Positions 37,157-43,818 of a stretch of DNA of 52,440 nucleotides are shown here, one piece after another. The position numbers and the translations under genes are program-made. The notes under the pieces are model-generated. The model was not told where the DNA came from. It saw nothing but the letters and a program-made list of their open reading frames with translations, and made no database searches. This stretch comes from an uncultured Elusimicrobia bacterium (GTDB lineage: Bacteria; Elusimicrobiota; Elusimicrobia; Elusimicrobiales; UBA9959): NCBI GenBank assembly GCA_903873295.1, contig CAIQNV010000068.1, positions 1 through 52,440 of the forward strand, written 5' to 3'. The stretch's first letter is position 1, and each line of letters opens with the position of its first letter.

Positions 37157-37870
37157 ATGAATAAACAACCAGGCGGGTGCGGTGATCCCTGCTGCGGTAA
37201 GCTCCAGCAGGGCGGCGACAGCATCGCCTGCCCTCTTTGCGGGAAGACAGGCGAAATCGTGCCCGGGCATACGTTGCGGAAACTGCTTAAGCCCGGCATC
37301 GCGGCCCCGCGGGACAGGTACTTGCTCTGCAGAACCCCCGGGTGCGCCGCGGTTTATTTCCACCCGAAGGGCGGCCTGTTCAAACAGGAGGACGTCCTTG
37401 TGCCGGTTTATTTCAAGGCCGGGGCGGAGCCCGTGTACGCCTGCTACTGCGCGGGGGTCACTAAAGCCCAGGTGGTGGCCGCCGTAAATAAGACCGGGGC
37501 TACGCGCTGGGCCGCGATCATCAAAGAGATAACCGGCGCGGTGCCGAAATGCAACTGCGAGGAGAAAAACCCGCTGGGCAAGTGCTGCTCCGGGAACGCC
37601 TACGCCGCGGCGATAGCCGAATCCTCCGCCAAGCCCGCGCCCGTTAAAAAGTCCCGCGACCCGCTGCACGGACTTACGCTGGAAACCATCCTTAACTATA
37701 TGCTAAAGCTGCACGGCTGGGAAGGGCTGTGGAACCGCATTCCCATCCGCTGCTTCCAGTACGATCCCAGCATAAAGTCCAGCCTCGTTTTTCTGCGAAA
37801 AAACCCCTGGGCGCGCGAGAAGCTGGAAAATTGGTATATCTGCGAAGTCCCGAAGCCGAAAAAGACTTAA
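37157..37870 (+). CDS. CopZ-like zinc/[2Fe-2S] protein fused to a VF530 (DUF2132) domain
   Basis: Three parts are visible. Residues 20-90 resemble the N-terminal zinc domain of the large CopZ type (IACPLCGK C25/C28; LLCRTPGCAAVYF C58/C63). Residues 94-136 resemble a BFD-type [2Fe-2S] domain (CYC C96/C98; CNC C132/C134). Residues 168-229 match VF530: DPLHGLTLETILNYMLKLHG, IPIRCF..DPSIKSSLVFLRKNPWAREK, W/Y. VF530 is a small domain normally found alone. CopZ-type proteins carry copper to efflux pumps; no copper ATPase is nearby. The start has no Shine-Dalgarno. Confidence 0.82.
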   Translation: MNKQPGGCGDPCCGKLQQGGDSIACPLCGKTGEIVPGHTLRKLLKPGIAAPRDRYLLCRTPGCAAVYFHPKGGLFKQEDVLVPVYFKAGAEPVYACYCAGVTKAQVVAAVNKTGATRWAAIIKEITGAVPKCNCEEKNPLGKCCSGNAYAAAIAESSAKPAPVKKSRDPLHGLTLETILNYMLKLHGWEGLWNRIPIRCFQYDPSIKSSLVFLRKNPWAREKLENWYICEVPKPKKT

Positions 37871-37871
37871 A

Positions 37872-37896
37872 GAAAAAAGGTACACCAGGAGACTTT
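37872..37896 (+). repeat. GAAAAAAGGTACACCAGGAG element
   Basis: This sequence, continuing into ACTTT, recurs in inverted orientation at 50552-50573, with a partial copy near 24027 (ACCTGGAGACTTTT). It looks like a fourth dispersed intergenic family. Confidence 0.5.
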
Positions 37897-37941
37897 GTTC
37901 CGAAAAAAACCGGACTTCCGGCAGAACGGTTTCGCTTTTTG

Positions 37942-37947
37942 TATCAT
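37942..37947 (+). promoter_or_regulatory. Promoter -10 TATCAT (TTTTTGTATCATATG)
   Basis: TTTTTG precedes the box, as at 32714 and 50644. It precedes the OPT gene by about 100 nt. Confidence 0.45.
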
Positions 37948-38048
37948 ATGTAACGAGAACAGCGGGAAAGCATTTTTAAAGAACGCGGCGCCGGGATAAG
38001 ATTACTGACGATTCTGACAAAGCGGGGCAAAGCCCCCGAGGAGATCTC

Positions 38049-39932
38049 ATGAAGGAACTGAACTGGAGACTGTTGCTGCTTGGCGGCTTATTGTGCGCCG
38101 TAGCCGCAGCCGCGACCCCGTATGTGACGCTGAAGCTCGGACAGAGCGTTGACCTGACCATCGGCGGCATGTTCCTGGCCGCCTACGTGCTGGGCAAGCG
38201 GATGGAGGGCCAGGAGCTCGCTATCGAGCTGAACATCATCCAGACCATGATAGGCCTGGTGTCCAGCATCGCCTTCATGGTGGTGATCCTCGCGGCCTTC
38301 TTCTACATCCAGAACGGCACGATCGGCCCCGTCCGCGACATCGGTTTCAACCTGACCACCTGGCAGATGTTCCTGTGGCTGCTCGTCTCCGCCAACCTCG
38401 GCGAGTTCATGGGTATCCTCCCGAGGAGCTCCATCCTGAAGGACCACTCCATCCCGTGGCCGACCAGCAGGGCCACCCTGAGCGTGGCGCAGACGCTGAC
38501 CGACCCCAATGCCACGGCCGCCACTAAAACCAAGCGCGACGTGCTGATGGTCAGCACCGGCGTGGCCGGCTTCCTGACCTTCCTGCGCGACGGGCTCGGG
38601 GTCATCAGTCCGATAGTGGGCAACCCGGCCCTGAACATCGCGCTGGGGCCTGAGTTCGCGGCCATGGGCATAGGCATGCTGGTTCCGCTCTCCGTAGGCC
38701 TCTCCGGCCTGCTGGGCACCTGGCTGGTAAGCGCCTTTGGCGAGACGGTGGCGAAATACTCCGCCCTCTCCGGCGTGACCGGCGAGGCCTTCGGCACCTG
38801 CCTGAAAACCCTTAATTCGGTGGGCGGCCTGGACGGCGCACCCAGGGCGCAGGCGATGGATTTCCTGAACGCCACCTGCGGCAAAGCCGGCGAGTTCGTC
38901 GGCGCCGCCTCCCACTTTAAGTACGTGGTGCAGTGGATGATGTGGCCGGCTACGGCCCTGATGATCTCCGCCGCGCTGACCAGCATAATCATTCCGATAG
39001 TCCTTCATTTTCTGCACAAGGACAACGTTAAGTTCGAAAAGAAAGAGTTCGTGTCCATGGCCGACGAGACTATCCCGCTCTGGTGGACCGTGACGGGCAT
39101 CTCCGTCACCGTGACGCTGCTGGTCTGGATGACCAGCTCCTGGTTCGACATGCCGTGGAAAGAGGTGCTGCTGGCGATCGCTATCCAGCCCATCCTCATC
39201 ATCGCCGGCCTGCGCGTGCTGGGTATCACCGGCTCCGGGCCGGTCTCGCTGATGGCCAACGCCACCCAGTTCCTGTTCGGCATCCTCTGGCCCGCCCAGA
39301 TCAGGTCCAACCTGACCGCGGCCTACGTCAGCGCCAACCCGCAGGCCTCGTCGGAAAACGTGGTGCCTTCGTTCTGGGTGGCCCAGCGCCTGGGCGGCAA
39401 GTTCAAGACCCTGATCCTGGCCCAGCTGATAGTTATCCCGATAGGCGCCATCCTGACGCCGTTCATGTTCAACCTGCTGGAGAAGACTTACGGCATAGGC
39501 CTGAACCCGGGCCAGCTGGCCGCCCCGACGGGCCTGAAGATAGCCACGCTCGCCATCGTGATGGAGAAAGGCCTGTCCTTCCTGCCGCACGGCGCGCTGC
39601 GGGCGTCCATGATCGCCATCTTTATCGGCATCTTCTTCGAGCTGCTGCTCGCTTTCAAGAAGACCAACGAGAAGGGCCACGAGGTGAGCCGCTTCTGGTT
39701 CGTACCGATCCCGGCGGCGCTGGGCTTCGCGCTGATCCTGCCGGCCTCGCTGAACATCGGCATGGCCGTCGGCAGCGTGATCTCGGCCGTCTGGAACCGC
39801 TTCTCCCCGGATGACGGCGGGTCGTTCGAGCTTTACGCGACGCCTCTGGCTTCGGGCCTGGTGGCCGGCGAAGCGATGGTGGGCTCGATCCTGATGCCCG
39901 CGCTGGTGGCGCTGATGCAGCTGTTTAATTGA
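38049..39932 (+). CDS. OPT-family oligopeptide/metal-chelate transporter
   Basis: Large inner-membrane proton-coupled transporter of the OPT superfamily (oligopeptides or iron-siderophore-type complexes). The 627 residues form about 14-16 membrane segments. Recognisable stretches are YVTLKLGQSVDLTIGGMFLA at the start, MGILPRSSILKDHSIPWPTS, GFLTFLRDGLGVI, AMGIGMLVPLSVGLSGLLGTW, and LYATPLASGLVAGEAMVG near the end. GAGGAG lies 5 nt before the ATG. Together with the M28 peptidase and CstA it fits peptide use. It is followed at 29 nt by a secreted NlpC-like protein gene. Confidence 0.9.
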   Translation: MKELNWRLLLLGGLLCAVAAAATPYVTLKLGQSVDLTIGGMFLAAYVLGKRMEGQELAIELNIIQTMIGLVSSIAFMVVILAAFFYIQNGTIGPVRDIGFNLTTWQMFLWLLVSANLGEFMGILPRSSILKDHSIPWPTSRATLSVAQTLTDPNATAATKTKRDVLMVSTGVAGFLTFLRDGLGVISPIVGNPALNIALGPEFAAMGIGMLVPLSVGLSGLLGTWLVSAFGETVAKYSALSGVTGEAFGTCLKTLNSVGGLDGAPRAQAMDFLNATCGKAGEFVGAASHFKYVVQWMMWPATALMISAALTSIIIPIVLHFLHKDNVKFEKKEFVSMADETIPLWWTVTGISVTVTLLVWMTSSWFDMPWKEVLLAIAIQPILIIAGLRVLGITGSGPVSLMANATQFLFGILWPAQIRSNLTAAYVSANPQASSENVVPSFWVAQRLGGKFKTLILAQLIVIPIGAILTPFMFNLLEKTYGIGLNPGQLAAPTGLKIATLAIVMEKGLSFLPHGALRASMIAIFIGIFFELLLAFKKTNEKGHEVSRFWFVPIPAALGFALILPASLNIGMAVGSVISAVWNRFSPDDGGSFELYATPLASGLVAGEAMVGSILMPALVALMQLFN

Positions 39933-39961
39933 TAGACGGCAGGTAAGGAACGGAGATTCCC

Positions 39962-41014
39962 ATGACCCCGCTCGCCTCCGCATTTAGCCTGTTGCTGCTA
40001 ACCTGCGGTACGGCCTCTGCCGGCCCGGCGCTCTGGTCCGGGCCGGATGCTCCCTTGCCGGATATCCCCGATGTTTCCGCTCCGAGCCGGGCCTCCGACG
40101 CCGGCTTGCTGGACGCCGTCACGGAATCCTCCACCGGCAAAACCGTACTAAGCGCCGATTCCTGCGCCGCCCTGGCTAAGCAGCTCCGCGCGCTGTCGGA
40201 CTGGAAACGCGCGGCCGGGGAAATAGTTCCGGCCGCCCCCGCCGTCTTTTCCGACGGCGGGCGCTGTTCCGCCGAGGTACAGGACTATCTCCCGGCGCGC
40301 CCGCGCCGGGTGAACGGGAAAAAGACCTTCCGGAACGGGCCTAACTGCTGGAACAATGTCCTGTTCACGGGCAATATGGCGCAGGCGCCGCGGTTTTCCG
40401 CGGCCGGAGAAATGACCTTCTGGATGGATTCCCCTTACTGCCGCCAGCTTGGAATACGGGAAACACCGCGGCCCGGGGACATAGTAGCTATGCGTACGTC
40501 CGCCCGGAAGGGCTCCCGCGCCGGAGCACCGCCGGAGGAAATGCACGGCATGGTCTTCCTGTCGCCCGAGCTTGTTTTTTCAAAGAACACTTCCTCCAAA
40601 AATGACCCGTACCATATGCAGCGGGCCCCGCTGGTATACCAGACTTTTCATTTTGTGTCGGAACAATGCGAATTCGTGGAGGGAACTCCGGAAACTTGCT
40701 CTACCTGGGCCAACTATTACCGCTGCTCCGACCCCGCGGCTGACAGGCAGGCGGCATACGCCTCCAGCCCGGGCCTTGCGGAAACGGCGCGTAAATTCAG
40801 GCTCCTGGAGGACCGGCTCAGCTTTGCCGTAATGGCGGGCGGCGGACCGGATGAAGAGATAACGCCGCTGCTTAAAGAGGTGGAAGCTCTTACCGCGGAA
40901 ACGGAGAATAGCGCGGCCGCCCCGACAGGTCAAAAAGAGGAATTCTTCTCCGGGGCGCTGCTGGAAGCGATGCGCTCGGCGCGCGCACAGATAAGAACGG
41001 GCTGGAAGCTCTGA
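39962..41014 (+). CDS. Secreted Cys-His protein, possible NlpC/P60-like hydrolase
   Basis: Signal peptide at about residues 1-20 (LLTCGTASAGP). The core region about 115-215 has the order expected of NlpC/P60 or CHAP-type enzymes: a Cys in RNGPNCWNNVLFTGN, a PGDIVAMRT strand, and a His in MHGMVFLSPELVFSKN followed by a polar segment. These enzymes cleave peptidoglycan peptides or amides. Several further Cys (SEQCEFVEGTPETCSTW, YRCSD) could make disulphides. The C-terminal 120 residues are helical. The assignment rests on motif order only. CGGAG lies 8 nt upstream. Confidence 0.6.
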   Translation: MTPLASAFSLLLLTCGTASAGPALWSGPDAPLPDIPDVSAPSRASDAGLLDAVTESSTGKTVLSADSCAALAKQLRALSDWKRAAGEIVPAAPAVFSDGGRCSAEVQDYLPARPRRVNGKKTFRNGPNCWNNVLFTGNMAQAPRFSAAGEMTFWMDSPYCRQLGIRETPRPGDIVAMRTSARKGSRAGAPPEEMHGMVFLSPELVFSKNTSSKNDPYHMQRAPLVYQTFHFVSEQCEFVEGTPETCSTWANYYRCSDPAADRQAAYASSPGLAETARKFRLLEDRLSFAVMAGGGPDEEITPLLKEVEALTAETENSAAAPTGQKEEFFSGALLEAMRSARAQIRTGWKL

Positions 41015-41047
41015 ACGCTTGGCGGAGTTACTTATTTCTATAAGCTT

Positions 41048-41075
41048 AAGGCCCAAGCCGGACTGGGCCTTTTTG
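41048..41075 (+). terminator. AAGGCCCA...TGGGCCTTTTT terminator
   Basis: 8-bp perfect arms, an 8-nt loop and five T, after the NlpC-like gene. Confidence 0.88.
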
Positions 41076-41101
41076 CCCTTACGGAAGGGGGGGGGCGCTG
41101 A

Positions 41102-41107
41102 TATAAT
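41102..41107 (+). promoter_or_regulatory. Consensus -10 TATAAT in leaderless arrangement
   Basis: GCTGATATAATTCAAGTAATG: the box ends 7 nt before the ATG of the RNase gene and no ribosome-binding site fits between them. Confidence 0.6.
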
Positions 41108-41114
41108 TCAAGTA

Positions 41115-41705
41115 ATGAAAAAGCTTAAATTCTCCCTGCTGCTTTCCGCGCTGCTTCTCGCCGGCCTGCCGCCGGTCTTCGCCGCCACGGCGGACGCCGA
41201 CTCTAAATCCCTGGTCTATGACCTGCTTTCAGGCCTTGCCTCTGTCCCGGCGGGTGAAATAGTTTTTCCCGCGCCTGCGGCGGTAGAAGCCATCCCCCTC
41301 AGGTTCGAGAAGCCGACCTGCGTGCCCAGCCAGGCGCTGGTTCCCGGCAAGAATTTCATGCCTGTGGTCAGCGACGCGCGCCGCGTGCAGGTCATCGACG
41401 ACCTGCTGGCGAAGATAGCCGTCTGCAAGCCCCTGCCTTATAACAACGACGGCATAATCCACTCCCAGTCCCATAACGGCCTGCCTGTTAAGCCGTCCGG
41501 ATATTACCTGGAGTACACGCTCATAGTTCCCGACCGCCCGACCGGCTCCAAGCCCGAGCCCGTGGTGATAGGCGGCCAGACCTATATGACCGGCCCCGTG
41601 CAGAGCCTCCGCGGCCCCGAGCGCCTGATGATAGGCAACGGCCGCGAGGTGTACTACACCCCGGACCATTACGCCAACTTCATCTACCTGGCCATAGTGC
41701 GCTGA
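41115..41705 (+). CDS. Secreted barnase/RNase N1-type ribonuclease
   Basis: Exported endoribonuclease of the microbial RNase family (barnase, RNase Sa). Signal peptide at about residues 1-24 (LPPVFAATA). The C-terminal domain (about 102-196) shows the family order: LPYNNDG, SHNGLPVKPSGYYLEYTLIV with catalytic Glu133, a basic segment RGPERLMIG with Arg170, and YYTPDHYANF with catalytic His185. The pattern EYT..V and YYT.DHY.SF is diagnostic. The 80-residue N-terminal region is of unknown role. No barstar-like immunity gene is next to it, which suggests secretion in a harmless state, or scavenging of RNA. Predicted leaderless mRNA. Confidence 0.85.
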   Translation: MKKLKFSLLLSALLLAGLPPVFAATADADSKSLVYDLLSGLASVPAGEIVFPAPAAVEAIPLRFEKPTCVPSQALVPGKNFMPVVSDARRVQVIDDLLAKIAVCKPLPYNNDGIIHSQSHNGLPVKPSGYYLEYTLIVPDRPTGSKPEPVVIGGQTYMTGPVQSLRGPERLMIGNGREVYYTPDHYANFIYLAIVR

Positions 41706-41804
41706 GGGGAAAAGATAGCGGAATAAACCTGTTCTTCCTCTAAATCCGAGACTTCCTGAAAAGTTTACCGGGCGCCGCGCTTGTGTCGGGGCCGGCATAC
41801 TTTT

Positions 41805-41810
41805 TACAAT
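41805..41810 (+). promoter_or_regulatory. Promoter -10 TACAAT for cstA
   Basis: ACTTTTTACAATAAAGG lies 32 nt before the cstA ATG. Confidence 0.5.
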
Positions 41811-41842
41811 AAAGGTGCCGCGCAAATCGTAGTAAAACAGCT

Positions 41843-43669
41843 ATGAACGCTATAACACTGTTAATAATCGCCATTCTGGTATTTGTGATCGCGTACCGTT
41901 ATTACGCCGCTTTCATCATGGCCAAGGTGCTCGTATTCGATCCCGAACGGGAGACGCCCGCGCATTTCATGAATAACGGTTACGATTATAAACCCATGAA
42001 CCGCTGGGTGCTTTTCGGCCATCACTTCGCCGCCATCTCCGGAGCGGGGCCGCTGGTGGGCCCCGTGCTGGCGGCGCAGTTCGGTTATCTTCCGGGCTTC
42101 ATCTGGATCCTCGTCGGCAGCGTGCTTGGCGGGGCCGTGCACGATGTCGTGATACTTTTCGCGTCGATACGCTACGGCGGCCATTCGATCACCGAGATCG
42201 CGCGCCTCGAGCTGGGCAAGACGGCGGGCTGGACGACGGCCCTGGCGGTCCTCTTCATAATAATTACGGCGCTTACGGGGCTCGCGCTTGTCGTGGTCAA
42301 CGCCCTTGCCGAATCGTCCTGGGCGATGTTCACTATCAGCATGACCGTCCCCATCGCGATCTTTATAGGGCTTTATATGGAGAAGCTGCGGCCCGGCCGC
42401 GTGGGCGAAGCTTCGGCCATCGGAGTCGCGCTGGTGCTGGCCTGCGTGTTCCTTGGCGAGCCGCTCGCCCGCAGCGGCTATGCCCATTGGTTCATGTTCT
42501 CCCGTCCGCAGCTGAGCGTTATGCTGGCGCTCTACGGCGCGGCGGCTTCCATCCTCCCCGTCTGGCTCCTGCTCGCTCCGCGCGACTATCTGAGTTCGTA
42601 CATGAAGATAGGGACAATAACCCTGCTCGCCTTCGGCATAGTGTGGGTCAGGCCTATTATCCAGGCCCCCGCTTTTTCCCGTTTCGTGTCGGGCGGGGGG
42701 CCGATAATTCCCGGAGCGGTCTGGCCGTATGTCTGTATCACCATCGCCTGCGGCGCCATCTCGGGCTTTCACGCGCTGGTAAGTTCCGGAACCACGCCCA
42801 AACTTATAGGCAGCGAGACCGACATAAAATTTATCGGTTACGGAGCTATGCTCATGGAAGGCGTGGTCTCGGTAATGGCGCTCATCGCCGCGACGTCGCT
42901 TGTGCCGGGGGATTATTTCGCTATCAATCTGCCGCCGGCGGTATTTCAAAAACTCGGGATGGCCACGGTCAATCTTTCCCAGATGAGCGCGGCCGTGGGG
43001 GAGGTGCTGCAGGGCCGGGCGGGCGGCGCGGTTTCTTTAGCTGTCGGCATGGCGCAGATATTTGCTTCAGTCCCCGGTATGCGGCAGCTGCTTTCATACT
43101 GGTACCACTTCGCGATCATGTTCGAGGCGCTTTTTATTCTCACCACCATAGACGCGGGCACCCGCATAGCCCGCTACATACTTCAGGAGATCCTGGCGCA
43201 CGCATATAAGCCGTTCGGCGAAACCGGCTGGTGGCCCGGGGTCATCATAACAAGCTTTATGGTCAGCGCGGCGTGGGGATGGATGCTTTTAACCGGCAAT
43301 ATCAGCACTATCTGGCCGATGTTCGGAGTTGCCAACCAGCTGCTTGCCACCATCGCGCTCGCCATAGGCACCACGTTCCTGATAGATTGGTCCGGGCCGC
43401 GCTATGCCTTGATCACTTTTGTCCCGTTCCTTTTCATGCTGCCTACGACCGTGGCGGCCGCCCTCATCAATATCACCGGCATCTATCTGCCCCGCCGCGA
43501 TATGCAGGGATATATAAATACCGGACTTACGGTTTTTATCCTGGTGCTGGTGGCTATCATCACGGTTATCAGCGCGAAGGAATGGCTTCGTCTGGTGAAA
43601 GCCTTGCGCGAGAGTAAGACCACCCCGCGTCCCCGCGAGCTGGCGAGGGAAAAAGCGCCGGCCTTTTAA
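41843..43669 (+). CDS. cstA: Carbon starvation protein CstA, peptide/pyruvate transporter family
   Basis: Inner-membrane transporter for peptides or pyruvate, used when preferred carbon runs short. Signatures: RYYAAFIMAKVLVFDPERETPAHFMNNG (shortened here: DPxxxTPA), FGHHFAAISGAGPLVGPVLAAQFGYLPGFIWILVGSVLGGAVHD as adjoining blocks, ISGFHALVSSGTTPKLI, and AWGWMLLTGNISTIWPMFGVANQLLA. At 608 aa it is slightly shorter than E. coli CstA (about 700). The ATG has no obvious Shine-Dalgarno. Monocistronic. Two tandem hairpins follow; no KDPG-Btl-like two-component partner is adjacent, but a phosphorelay operon begins 150 nt downstream. Confidence 0.94.
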   Translation: MNAITLLIIAILVFVIAYRYYAAFIMAKVLVFDPERETPAHFMNNGYDYKPMNRWVLFGHHFAAISGAGPLVGPVLAAQFGYLPGFIWILVGSVLGGAVHDVVILFASIRYGGHSITEIARLELGKTAGWTTALAVLFIIITALTGLALVVVNALAESSWAMFTISMTVPIAIFIGLYMEKLRPGRVGEASAIGVALVLACVFLGEPLARSGYAHWFMFSRPQLSVMLALYGAAASILPVWLLLAPRDYLSSYMKIGTITLLAFGIVWVRPIIQAPAFSRFVSGGGPIIPGAVWPYVCITIACGAISGFHALVSSGTTPKLIGSETDIKFIGYGAMLMEGVVSVMALIAATSLVPGDYFAINLPPAVFQKLGMATVNLSQMSAAVGEVLQGRAGGAVSLAVGMAQIFASVPGMRQLLSYWYHFAIMFEALFILTTIDAGTRIARYILQEILAHAYKPFGETGWWPGVIITSFMVSAAWGWMLLTGNISTIWPMFGVANQLLATIALAIGTTFLIDWSGPRYALITFVPFLFMLPTTVAAALINITGIYLPRRDMQGYINTGLTVFILVLVAIITVISAKEWLRLVKALRESKTTPRPRELAREKAPAF

Positions 43670-43673
43670 TAAG

Positions 43674-43723
43674 AAAAGGCAGCAGGAGCCTTTTATGCGA
43701 AGAAAAGGCAGCAGGAGCCTTTT
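43674..43723 (+). terminator. Two tandem AAAAGGC-AGCAGGA-GCCTTTT hairpins
   Basis: Perfect 7-bp arms in both; the units repeat every 29 nt. They follow cstA closely and can end its transcript. The tandem copy shows local duplication of the element. Confidence 0.75.
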
Positions 43724-43818
43724 ATGAACGGGCGGGCTGGCGCGGTCTTTTAATAGGGGCCTTGAACCCCCCTCCTGATTTTGGTAGTGTCAGGTGTACC
43801 TTTGTTTCCGGGGGGAGC

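Noticed and set aside
38088..39983. 631-codon minus-strand frame opposite the OPT transporter
   Set aside because: Extremely rich in Arg, His, Gln and Gly with no domain; it mirrors the codon bias of the real membrane-protein gene.
41861..42949. 362-codon minus-strand frame opposite cstA
   Set aside because: Same shadow signature; cstA motifs on the plus strand are decisive.
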